Shown here piece by piece: positions 1-7,676 of a stretch of 64,000 nt of DNA (within the stretch, counting starts at the first letter, position 1; each line of letters opens with the position of its first letter). A model generated the notes under the pieces. It saw only the letters and a list, made by a program, of their open reading frames with translations. It had not been told where the DNA came from and did not search any database. Origin of the DNA: Devosia ureilytica. Its GTDB lineage: Bacteria > Pseudomonadota > Alphaproteobacteria > Rhizobiales > Devosiaceae. Position numbers and translations under genes: made by a program. The stretch lies in NCBI RefSeq assembly GCF_024273195.1, contig NZ_JAMZCU010000001.1, positions 643,652-707,651 of the forward strand, given 5' to 3'.

Positions 1-271
1 TTCCGCGTGGCCCGGCCAGGCGCTCCAGCGCCTCGTCCATGCTGACAATGTCGATACCAAGGTCGCGGATGCGTTCGAGGCAATAGTCGAGAAAGTCCGG
101 CTCGATCTGGAGGATGGCATTGGGCGAGAAATCCGCGGGTGCATCCCGCACCACGCGATGGAGTGTCAGGATGACACCGCGCGAATGCGACAGCAACCTG
201 AACAGGCGCGGCATGCCGGTGAGCCAGAGCAGTTCAAAAGTGGCGCGAATGGCCGCGTATTTGAGAGACAC
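1..271 (-). CDS. polysaccharide deacetylase family protein (partial, N-terminal part)
   Basis: Only the first ~90 codons are in the window; the gene runs off the left edge. The reading frame opens with GTG at 271, 11 bases after the stop of the chain-length protein upstream, with a GAGG-like ribosome site overlapping that stop. The protein begins VSLKYAAIRATFELLWL and contains RGVILTLHRV, followed by a segment on the last position of a polypeptide that must be placed in sequence, which is how NodB-type deacetylases of exopolysaccharide loci in Rhizobiales begin. The catalytic Asp/His motifs would lie outside the window. By context it would remove acetyl groups from an exported or precursor polysaccharide. 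The family call is recognition from the N-terminus only. Confidence 0.6.
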   Translation of the reverse strand, partial: MSLKYAAIRATFELLWLTGMPRLFRLLSHSRGVILTLHRVVRDAPADFSPNAILQIEPDFLDYCLERIRDLGIDIVSMDEALERLAGPRG

Positions 272-282
272 GAGTGTTTCCC

Positions 283-2685
283 TCAGGCTGCAACCGGTTC
301 GGTCAGGGCGGTGATCTCGATCCCGGGAAGCCCCGCATCCTGTAGCGCCCGGCGCGCCGCTTCAGCGCGGTCAATCTCACGCTCGTCGTCGGCAACCAGC
401 ACAATGCGTCCACCCAGCTCGGCAAAGACATCCAAGGTGGAACTCGGACCGACCGGCCCGGTCAACACCACCACGACTTCGTAGATATCCCCCAGCGCCT
501 CGACCAGGGTCTGGGGTCGGCTAGAGCGGCGATCCACCGTGGTACCCTGCCCCCAAGTCACCTCAGCAAATCCATTGTCAGCCGATTTCTGCACGACATC
601 GCCAAAGCTGGCCTTGCCCGTGCTGAGATCGCTGACGCCGGGAGTATCCGTGCGCTGGCCTGTGCCAGCATCAATCAGGGCCACGCTGAGACCCTTGGCA
701 ATTGCATCACCAACCAGTCCTTCGGCCAGCATGCGGCTCACTTGTCCATGCTCATGATCGGCCAGCAGCAACAAGTGAGTACGCCCCAACACCAGGTCCG
801 AAACCAGATCAGCATAACGCACCAGTCCCGACGCTTTGGCATGGCGCGCCCTCGGCGTTGGCGCCGCGACCGACGCCGTTTGTGCCTCAAAGACGGGCAT
901 GGTGGGTTCAGTCAGGTGGTCGGTGTCCAGCACAGGATCAGTCAGATCAAAGTAAGTTTCGCTGGCCTGAGGCTCTTCGACCTCGTCGTAGCGTCTGACG
1001 CTCGTCTCCGCCATGAGCGCGCGCACAAAGGATCGGGCCATGTCATGGTCTGGCGCGCCCAGTTCAGTGATCGTCCGGTTGGGAGCGACAAAATTGGACT
1101 CGCTCGACTGGTCTGCAGCCTCCAACCCGTCAGCCTCGAATGTGTCCGGCAGCTCCTGCGCGACGACCTCATCTGTCGAGAGTGAAGTGTCGTCCTCATC
1201 CGCCTCGTCCAATTCGCTGACGTCAAAGGGAGGCGTCTCAAGCCTATCGGTGGAGCTGTTTTCGGTCAGGGCTGTTGCTCGCGAGACCGGCGCCAGCGCG
1301 CGGCCGGACATCAGCTCGCCAAATGCCACCGCGCCGACTTGAACAACGAATGCGACCAGCCCCACGGCGATCATGATCAGGGAGGTCTTCGGCGAAGACG
1401 GCGACACCGATGGAGCGGCCTCGGACACGACGCGCACGTCGGGCAAGGCAGAATTGGCTTCCACACGAGAAGACGCTTCAGTGAAGCGCAGAAGGTAGGC
1501 TTCGAGCAGATCGCGCTGCGCTTTGGCTTCACGCTCAAGACTATCCAGCGTGACAGTGTCCCGGGTGGCTAGCGAGGCCGTCGACTTGGTGCGAGCCAGC
1601 TCCGCCTGGGAGGAATCAACAAGATCGGCCTGGATCTGCGCTTCGGCTTCCAGCGCGGCCACGACCCGATTGCCTTCCATGCGGATCTGATTGTTCAACT
1701 CGGCAATTTGGGCGTTAAGGGCCCGGATTGTCGGATGGTTGGACAGCAGCGTGGCCGAGCGCTGGGCCTGCTCGCCCTGCAGGCGCGCCTTCTCCTCGCT
1801 GAGACGCTGGATGACCACCGAATCCTGCATGTCAGCAACGCCTTCAATAGGCTGGTTGCGCTCGATGAGGCCGCGGATCAGCGCGGCCCGGGACAGGGCG
1901 GTATTCTTGCGCTCCTGGGCTGACGTGATCTGGGTGGCTATTGCAGACAGCTGTTGGTCAAGCAGGCTGGTGTTATTCTGGCCGGTGAACAGGTCGTTAT
2001 CGACCTTGAAATTGGCGACCGCCGACTCGGCCTGCTGCACAGTCACCCGGAGACGATCGATTTCGGCGCGCAGCCAACCCGAAGCATCAGCAGTGTCGGA
2101 AATGGACAATTGCGCCCGGCGCGCCACATGGGCAGCCGCAACCGCATTGGCGATGCGCGCGGAAAGAGCCGGGTCGGTGGTGCTCACGCCAACCGAAATC
2201 AGGCGCGAGTCGCGCTCCTGATCCACGGACAGACGTTCGTAGAGCGACTTGAGCACTGTCTCGTCGACACTGTTGGGCGCGGCCGCACGGCGACCAGCAA
2301 TCTGCATGATCATCCCCAGCGGCGAAATGCCAGAGGCACCACCGTTGAATTCAGCAACTGAACGCAAGTCGAGTTCATCGATGACACCAAGCAAGGTGTC
2401 TCGCGACTTGAGCAGTTCGATCTGGCTCGACACCACACCCACTTCATTGCCCGATGACGAAGGTGCCTGTTCGTTGGATGCGCGCACATAAGGATTTGAG
2501 CGAGCTTCGACCAGAATAGAGGCCGACGATTCATACATCCGCGGCTGAAACATCAGCACAACAAAGGTTGCAACCAGCAGCGCCAAAGTGACCAGCAATA
2601 TCCTGGGCAACCGCCGAATAACCGTAGCCAGCAAGGCTCCGACGTCAATTCTCGTGTCGTCTGGTGCTGTCGACTCATAGGTCAT
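283..2685 (-). CDS. Wzz/ExoP-like polysaccharide chain-length and transport protein with degenerate kinase domain
   Basis: The protein has 800 residues from the ATG at 2685, which has a GAGGA ribosome site; an ATG 75 bases upstream has none. Order: N-terminal membrane helix (~26-47), a Wzz/GNVR periplasmic coiled-coil region, a second helix (~434-458), a long acidic linker (~460-620), and a C-terminal domain resembling the ATPase part of bacterial tyrosine kinases. In that domain the Walker A loop expected near residues 638-650 is replaced by LLLLADHEHGQ, while the Walker A'-like strand VALIDAGTG and the following GVSDLSTGKASF segment remain. Families of this kind set polymer length at the inner membrane. 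The C-terminus probably cannot bind ATP normally. It is divergent from the exporter gene, and the deacetylase follows it. Confidence 0.85.
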   Translation of the reverse strand: MTYESTAPDDTRIDVGALLATVIRRLPRILLVTLALLVATFVVLMFQPRMYESSASILVEARSNPYVRASNEQAPSSSGNEVGVVSSQIELLKSRDTLLGVIDELDLRSVAEFNGGASGISPLGMIMQIAGRRAAAPNSVDETVLKSLYERLSVDQERDSRLISVGVSTTDPALSARIANAVAAAHVARRAQLSISDTADASGWLRAEIDRLRVTVQQAESAVANFKVDNDLFTGQNNTSLLDQQLSAIATQITSAQERKNTALSRAALIRGLIERNQPIEGVADMQDSVVIQRLSEEKARLQGEQAQRSATLLSNHPTIRALNAQIAELNNQIRMEGNRVVAALEAEAQIQADLVDSSQAELARTKSTASLATRDTVTLDSLEREAKAQRDLLEAYLLRFTEASSRVEANSALPDVRVVSEAAPSVSPSSPKTSLIMIAVGLVAFVVQVGAVAFGELMSGRALAPVSRATALTENSSTDRLETPPFDVSELDEADEDDTSLSTDEVVAQELPDTFEADGLEAADQSSESNFVAPNRTITELGAPDHDMARSFVRALMAETSVRRYDEVEEPQASETYFDLTDPVLDTDHLTEPTMPVFEAQTASVAAPTPRARHAKASGLVRYADLVSDLVLGRTHLLLLADHEHGQVSRMLAEGLVGDAIAKGLSVALIDAGTGQRTDTPGVSDLSTGKASFGDVVQKSADNGFAEVTWGQGTTVDRRSSRPQTLVEALGDIYEVVVVLTGPVGPSSTLDVFAELGGRIVLVADDEREIDRAEAARRALQDAGLPGIEITALTEPVAA

Positions 2686-2835
2686 GGCGCTTCCTCGATC
2701 TTGCCGTAGAGCTACGCCCAGCGTGGTCAATATTGAGTTAATCCCCGATGCATCGTGCATCTAAGTAGTCCCTCTATAAGCAAAATCTTAACCATGCCAA
2801 ACCAGACTGCGCACAGCTCAAACGCTGAGAATCCC

Positions 2836-3387
2836 ATGCGCTGGTTACCCCTTATCGCCGTCCTTCTGTCGTTGGCCGTTGCCGGGTGCACCACAACGCG
2901 CCCCACTGCCTATGCCGTGGACACCAAGGGCCCCTACCAGCTCGACACGGGTGACGTCGTGCGGGTGACGGTCTATGGCGATGCTGAATTGAGCAAAAGC
3001 TACAAGGTTGACGATAAGGGCGCTGTGGCATTCCCGCTGGTCGGCCCAGTTCCCGTGCGTGGCGGCACGACCGAAGACGCCGCGCAGCGTTTGGCGCGGG
3101 CGCTCGCCAATGGGTATATGCGTAACCCTGACGTTGCCGTTGAAATTGACCAGTACCGTCCCTTCTTCATCCAGGGCGAAATAAAGACGGCGGGACAATT
3201 CCCCTATGTCTACGGCATGACGGTGCGGGCAGCGATCAGTACTGCTGGCGGCTACACCGAGACGGCTGATCGCGGGCGGGCGGTGGTGTACCGGCGCCAG
3301 GGCGATGAGATGGTCAAGGGTGCCGTCGAACTCGACTTCCCGATTGCTCCGGGCGACACCATCGTCGTGCAGGAACGCTGGTTCTAG
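2836..3387 (+). CDS. Wza-like polysaccharide export lipoprotein
   Basis: The protein has 183 residues from the ATG at 2836, chosen because it starts a clean lipoprotein signal MRWLPLIAVLLSLAVAGC with a VAGC lipobox. ATGs at 2794 and 2755 would add an unlikely polar extension. After the lipobox come a Poly_export domain (YQLDTGDVVRVTVYGD) and one SLBB domain (FIQGEIKTAGQFPY, AISTAGGYTETADR). Proteins of this family form or gate the outer-membrane channel for exopolysaccharide and work with a Wzz-type partner, here the divergent gene. The protein is short, with a single SLBB domain, as in ExoF-like rhizobial exporters. The next gene starts two bases after its stop, so the two are probably translationally coupled. 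Confidence 0.88.
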   Translation: MRWLPLIAVLLSLAVAGCTTTRPTAYAVDTKGPYQLDTGDVVRVTVYGDAELSKSYKVDDKGAVAFPLVGPVPVRGGTTEDAAQRLARALANGYMRNPDVAVEIDQYRPFFIQGEIKTAGQFPYVYGMTVRAAISTAGGYTETADRGRAVVYRRQGDEMVKGAVELDFPIAPGDTIVVQERWF

Positions 3388-3389
3388 CC

Positions 3390-4508
3390 GTGGACCAGAA
3401 AAACTTGCGCGTCCTGCAAATCCTGCGCGCGCCGGTCGGTGGGTTGTTTCGCCACGTGGCGGACCTGACCCGCGCCCTTTCCGCCAATGGCCATAACGTG
3501 GGCATCGTAGTGGACAGCCTCGCCAATGACGCTCAGACGGAACAGCTCCTGACTGCCCTAGAGGCGGACGCCGCACTGGGAATCCATCGTTTTCCCATGC
3601 CGCGCCTGTTCGGTCGGGGTGACCTATCGACACCATTCGCAGTCAGCGCCCTTGCCCGTCGCCTTGACGTCGATATCATCCACGGACATGGCGCCAAGGG
3701 CGGTTTTTACGCACGGCTCGCCGCCTATGGGCGCAACACGGCAAAAGTGTTTTACACTCCACACGGCGGCGTGCTGCATTTTCCGGCGGATAAAGCCTCG
3801 GGAAAGCTCTTTCACCGCATTGAGCGCGTGTTGATGGCCAAGACATCGGCGATCATTTTCGAGAGCGCCTATGCTCAAAAGACCTATACCAGCCTTATCG
3901 GCGCGCCCACTTGCCCCAGCACCGTCATTCACAACGGATTGCGGCCTGGCGAATTTGAACCGGTCCCACCCCTGCCCGATGCGGCCGACTTTGTCTTTGT
4001 GGGCGAGTTGCGCAATCTCAAGGGCATTTTTCCGCTGGTTGAGGCCCTTGCTCAAGTCAACCGGCCCGATGGTTCCCCGGCCAATCTGGTCATGGCAGGC
4101 GATGGCCCCGACCGAAAGGACTTGGAGCAACTCATCGGTCAGTTGGGACTTGGCGACCGGGTGAAGCTCGTCGGCTCGCGGCCGGCACGAGACGTTTTTG
4201 CCATGGGGCGCAACGCCGTGGTGCCATCCTTGGCAGAATCCCTGCCCTATGTGGTGATGGAAGCCGCCGCTGCGCAACTTCCGGTGATTTCAACCCGCGT
4301 GGGTGGCATTGCCGAAATCTTTGGGCCGACCGCAGATCAGTTGATTGCGCCCGGTGACGCTGACGCCCTTGCATCGGCGATGACCGAAATGCTGGCAAAT
4401 CCCGACAGCGCCAGGCGAAGTATGCAGGCCCGGCTGGCCCATATCGAGGCCGGTTTCTCGGTCGCACGAATGGCCGGGGCTGTTGAAGCGCTCTATCGAA
4501 ACGCTTAG
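3390..4508 (+). CDS. family 4 glycosyltransferase (exopolysaccharide assembly)
   Basis: The protein has 372 residues from a GTG two bases after the exporter stop. The GT-B fold is visible: an N-terminal acceptor half with GGLFRHVADLTRALSANGH, and a C-terminal nucleotide-sugar half with FVGELRNLKGIFPLVEAL, VMAGDGPDR and the E-x7-E retaining motif in AESLPYVVMEAAAAQLPV at about 280-288. Members transfer a sugar from an activated donor to a lipid-linked or growing glycan at the cytoplasmic face. Donor and linkage cannot be read from sequence. Its place between the exporter and the initiating transferase indicates exopolysaccharide repeat-unit synthesis. Confidence 0.88.
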   Translation: MDQKNLRVLQILRAPVGGLFRHVADLTRALSANGHNVGIVVDSLANDAQTEQLLTALEADAALGIHRFPMPRLFGRGDLSTPFAVSALARRLDVDIIHGHGAKGGFYARLAAYGRNTAKVFYTPHGGVLHFPADKASGKLFHRIERVLMAKTSAIIFESAYAQKTYTSLIGAPTCPSTVIHNGLRPGEFEPVPPLPDAADFVFVGELRNLKGIFPLVEALAQVNRPDGSPANLVMAGDGPDRKDLEQLIGQLGLGDRVKLVGSRPARDVFAMGRNAVVPSLAESLPYVVMEAAAAQLPVISTRVGGIAEIFGPTADQLIAPGDADALASAMTEMLANPDSARRSMQARLAHIEAGFSVARMAGAVEALYRNA

Positions 4509-4599
4509 CGCTGAGATCAAGCTGCGTCCAAGGACTTCACCGAGTATAAAGGTCTCTTGGCCAGAATGCCGCGCAAAACAATGAGCGTCGGTAGCCCCT

Positions 4600-6114
4600 A
4601 TGTATCGCGTCGATCCCACCAAGGCCATTCAGGAACACGCGTCCCGCCAGGACGCATCGGGTGAGGTTCACCTGTCTTCCAAAGCCAAAGAGATCATTGC
4701 TGCCCCGGTGGACAGGACGCTGTCCGGCGCCGTGATCGCGGGAATTGCTCAGATCGTCGAGGCGGCGCTACTGGCCATTCTGGGCTATGGGATTCACGCC
4801 ATCTACGTCGAGCCGCCACAGGATGGGTTCTACATCCCGGTAATCCTGGCTAGCGTGCTGGTGGCAAACATTGCCTTCAATGCCGTTCGCTCACACCGTA
4901 TCACCGTATATCGCACTCAGGTCTCACAGATCGGGCGCGTGCTGGGGGCCTGGGCCGGCGTGATGCTGTTGCTCATGGTTGGCATCTTCTTTTTCAAAGC
5001 AGGCGATCTGGTATCGCGGGTTTGGTTGCTGAGCTGGTTCCTGTCTGGCGCTGTTGTGCTCGTGGCCTTTCGGCTATCGCTGAGCTCGTTGGTGTCCCGC
5101 TGGACGGCCCAAGGCCGGCTGAAGCGCCGCACTGTGATCGTCGGTGGCGGTGCGGACGCGGCCCTGTTGATCGAGCAGATCCGCGCCGGCTCTGAGAAGG
5201 ACATCAACCTGCTTGGGCTCTTCGACGACCGCGACGGCGAGCGATCCCCCGACATGGTCTCGGGTTGCCACAAACTTGGCCGGGTCTCCGAACTGATCGA
5301 ATTTGCCCGACGCACTCCCGTGGACCTGGTCATCGTTTCGATGCCGCTGTCGGCCGAAAAGCGGGTGCTCGACATGCTGACCCAGCTTTGGGTCCTGCCT
5401 GTCGATATTCGGCTATCCGCTCATATGAGCAAGCTGCGGTTCACGGAGAAGGCCTATTCCTATGTAGGGGACCTGCCGGTTCTCGATATGGCCGACAGGC
5501 CGATTTCGGACTGGAACCTGATCTTCAAGTGGGCCTTCGACAAAATCGTGGCTGTTACCGCATTGATCCTGCTCTCGCCGGTGATGCTGGCAACGGCCAT
5601 CGCCATCAAGCTCGAGAGCCGTGGGCCGGTGTTTTTCGTCCAGAACCGGCACGGCTTTAACAACGAGCAGATCCGCATCTACAAGTTCCGATCAATGCGC
5701 ACCGACATGCTCGACCACGACGCCGGCAAGTTGGTAACGCGCGGCGATCCGCGGGTAACCCGGGTCGGCAAGTTCATTCGCAAGACCTCGATTGACGAGC
5801 TGCCGCAGCTGTTCAACGTCCTCAAGGGCGAACTCTCCGTCGTCGGGCCTCGCCCACATGCCATGCAGGCCAAGGCTGCCAACCAGCTCTATTACGAAGC
5901 CGTGGAGGGCTATTTCGCGCGCCACCGCGTCAGGCCGGGCATGACCGGCTGGGCACAGATCAATGGCTGGCGGGGCGAGACCGATACAATCGACAAGATC
6001 ATGCAGAGGGTGAACCACGACCTATACTACATCGAGCACTGGTCGATCCTGCTCGATCTCTACATTGTGCTGATGACACCTATCCGGCTGCTCAACACCG
6101 AAAATGCCTATTAG
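4600..6114 (+). CDS. undecaprenyl-phosphate sugar-1-phosphate transferase (WcaJ/ExoY type)
   Basis: The protein has 504 residues. Four predicted membrane helices in the first ~160 residues are followed by a Rossmann-like CoA-binding_3 domain ([16 protein letters not shown]) and a C-terminal bacterial sugar transferase domain. The latter has a further helix ([18 protein letters not shown]), the motif KFRSMRTD near 362, DELPQL near 398 and VVGPRPHA near 413, all hallmarks of polyprenyl-phosphate hexose-1-phosphate transferases. The enzyme loads the first sugar of the repeat unit on undecaprenyl phosphate. The full-length architecture matches WcaJ/CpsE rather than the short ExoY form. The sugar is probably glucose or galactose, by family analogy only. 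Confidence 0.92.
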   Translation: MYRVDPTKAIQEHASRQDASGEVHLSSKAKEIIAAPVDRTLSGAVIAGIAQIVEAALLAILGYGIHAIYVEPPQDGFYIPVILASVLVANIAFNAVRSHRITVYRTQVSQIGRVLGAWAGVMLLLMVGIFFFKAGDLVSRVWLLSWFLSGAVVLVAFRLSLSSLVSRWTAQGRLKRRTVIVGGGADAALLIEQIRAGSEKDINLLGLFDDRDGERSPDMVSGCHKLGRVSELIEFARRTPVDLVIVSMPLSAEKRVLDMLTQLWVLPVDIRLSAHMSKLRFTEKAYSYVGDLPVLDMADRPISDWNLIFKWAFDKIVAVTALILLSPVMLATAIAIKLESRGPVFFVQNRHGFNNEQIRIYKFRSMRTDMLDHDAGKLVTRGDPRVTRVGKFIRKTSIDELPQLFNVLKGELSVVGPRPHAMQAKAANQLYYEAVEGYFARHRVRPGMTGWAQINGWRGETDTIDKIMQRVNHDLYYIEHWSILLDLYIVLMTPIRLLNTENAY

Positions 6115-6139
6115 GGATAGGTCCCCGCGCCGGGCGCGA

Positions 6140-7129
6140 TCAGCGCCAAATGCCTCCACGCAAATAGCGCTCCGCCAAATCGGCAGTGCCCTCTGCAAAG
6201 CCCGTCATATGGCTCTGTGCCAGCGTGGTTTCAGCGTGTGAGCCGATCCAGGCCAGCAACGCCATGCGCCGAAGCATGACCATGGAATCCAGAATGGCGA
6301 TGTCGTCTTCGGACAGAGGACGAACGGCCTGGTAGGCCTCGAGCCAGGATGCCTTGAGCGCCGGCACGGCCTTGTTGGTTTCATGAAAGGAGATCGCGGC
6401 GGCAAAATCGTATCCGAACCAGCAAAGGCCGCAGTCGTCAAAGTCTATCAGACTGACCTGATCCCCATGCACGAGCAGGTTGCCCAACCGCATATCGGCG
6501 TGAATCAGGCCATAGCGATCCGGTCCCGTTCCATAGGCATCGAGCCGGCGACGGAGTTCAAGCTGGGCGAGATCCAGCACCGGATGAATGCCCCCCGTCA
6601 CCCCCGGCGCAACTCGCCAATCCCCCCACAGACCGTCCGCATCAAGAATTGTGGCTGCAGTCCAGGCCTGCCGTTCGAAACCGAGGGGGCGTTTCCATGC
6701 GATTGAATGACGGTGCAGACCGGCGGCATAGCCGCCCAGCACAGCGAACAGATCGACCAGATTGCTATCCGGGCTGGGCTCTTGCCCCGGAATGAAATGG
6801 TAGAGCACCGCGTGCCGCGTTTCGCCCGAAGGTGTCTGGAAGCACTGCAACAGCTTGCCATCGCCACCCGCGACGGGCTCGGGAATGGCAAGATCAGTCT
6901 GGCGGTGCAAGGACTCCAGCCAGGCTAGCTCGCTCTCGATATTGGCCGTACTCTGATAATCGGGCCGATGCACGCGCAGCGTAAAGGCCTCGCCGCCCGG
7001 AACAGAAAGCAGAAACGTGTGGTTCTCGGAATAGTTGATCAGCCGGGGCTCGGCGCCCGCCAACTCCGGCCAAAGCGGGAGGGCATTTTCCAGGTCGCGC
7101 TCATGCAGCGGCAAGGTCGGCTCCGGCAT
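6140..7129 (-). CDS. APH-fold phosphotransferase (homoserine kinase/choline kinase-like)
   Basis: The protein has 329 residues from the ATG at 7129. The open frame extends upstream only because it reads through the tRNA-Pro gene, so the longer start is rejected. The catalytic loop GLIHADMRLGNLL (~208-219) supplies the Brenner HxDxxxxN motif and SLIDFDDCG (~225-233) the metal-binding Asp. The N-terminal lobe has the NHTFLLSVPGGEAFTLRVHRP nucleotide-binding pattern. Members phosphorylate small hydroxylated or amino compounds (homoserine, choline, aminoglycosides, fructosamines); the substrate cannot be assigned here. It lies 45 bases downstream of tRNA-Pro on the same strand and converges with the sugar transferase gene. 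No ribosome site is obvious. Confidence 0.8.
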   Translation of the reverse strand: MPEPTLPLHERDLENALPLWPELAGAEPRLINYSENHTFLLSVPGGEAFTLRVHRPDYQSTANIESELAWLESLHRQTDLAIPEPVAGGDGKLLQCFQTPSGETRHAVLYHFIPGQEPSPDSNLVDLFAVLGGYAAGLHRHSIAWKRPLGFERQAWTAATILDADGLWGDWRVAPGVTGGIHPVLDLAQLELRRRLDAYGTGPDRYGLIHADMRLGNLLVHGDQVSLIDFDDCGLCWFGYDFAAAISFHETNKAVPALKASWLEAYQAVRPLSEDDIAILDSMVMLRRMALLAWIGSHAETTLAQSHMTGFAEGTADLAERYLRGGIWR

Positions 7130-7173
7130 TGGAAAGAGGCCGCCTTTGGCCTCCGAAACGATTTGGGAGAGAA

Positions 7174-7250
7174 TGGTCGGAGCGACAGGATTTGAACCTG
7201 CGACCCTTTGTCCCCCAGACAAATGCGCTACCAAGCTGCGCTACGCCCCG
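7174..7250 (-). tRNA. tRNA-Pro (anticodon GGG)
   Basis: On the minus strand the molecule folds as a 7-bp acceptor stem (CGGGGCG with CGCTCCG, one G-T pair), a D arm with AGCGCAGCTTGGTAGCGC, an anticodon arm TTTGT-CTGGGGG-ACAAA giving anticodon GGG, and a T arm containing GGTTCAAATCC. The discriminator is A and a CCA end is encoded at 7174-7176. It reads CCC (and CCU) proline codons. The APH-fold gene begins 45 bases downstream and could share its transcript. Confidence 0.95.
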
Positions 7251-7550
7251 ACTGGTGCGGAGACATAGAGAAACAGGGGATTTGGTGCAACCCCGATTTT
7301 GCAGGACCATGTGAACAAAGTGAGATTTTTCCGGAGATCCGGTGCCATGCGCGCCCCAGATTCACACCAAGTCCTATGTATTTACCATGGGGCTCCCGCC
7401 TCGACAGCTTGGAAATTCACCGGTTGAGGGAGATCGCGTTCGGGGCGGGGCAGACGCCGGGGCCTGTTCCGTGGGTAGCCTATTGCGCTCTATCCAACGC
7501 CGTACTTCAATGCTGTTGGGGCAACCGGTTAACGCAGAGGAGAGCGACAC
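7251..7550. other. 300-bp intergenic region
   Basis: This stretch lies between tRNA-Pro (minus) and a small plus-strand membrane-protein gene. It should hold the tRNA promoter and the small-gene promoter, but I could not assign boxes with confidence. A strong ribosome site, AGAGGAGAG, lies at 7536-7544 before the small gene. Short frames here show no recognisable product. Confidence 0.5.
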
Positions 7551-7676
7551 ATGAATTATGACGAAAACTCCGGGCTGGACTTCATCGAGGGCTTTTCGCT
7601 GCTGGCGGGGGCGATCTGGGTGATCGGTGCCGTTCTGCTGGCGGCGATGGTGCTCATGGGCCAAGGCCGCGTTTAG
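7551..7676 (+). CDS. small single-pass membrane protein, 41 aa, unknown function
   Basis: An ATG at 7551 is preceded at good spacing by a strong AGAGGAGAG ribosome site. The 41-residue product has a short acidic N-terminus (MNYDENSGLDFIEG), one hydrophobic helix of about 23 residues (LLAGAIWVIGAVLLAAMVLM) and a short GQGRV tail. The stop codon overlaps the stop of the convergent cyclase gene by four bases. It looks like a real small protein because of the ribosome site and the clean membrane topology. I do not recognise a family and assign no function. Confidence 0.6.
   Translation: MNYDENSGLDFIEGFSLLAGAIWVIGAVLLAAMVLMGQGRV

Noticed and set aside
7130-7234. N-terminal extension of the APH-fold protein
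   Set aside because: The 35 extra codons translate the tRNA-Pro gene read on the same strand; the conserved protein starts at 7129.
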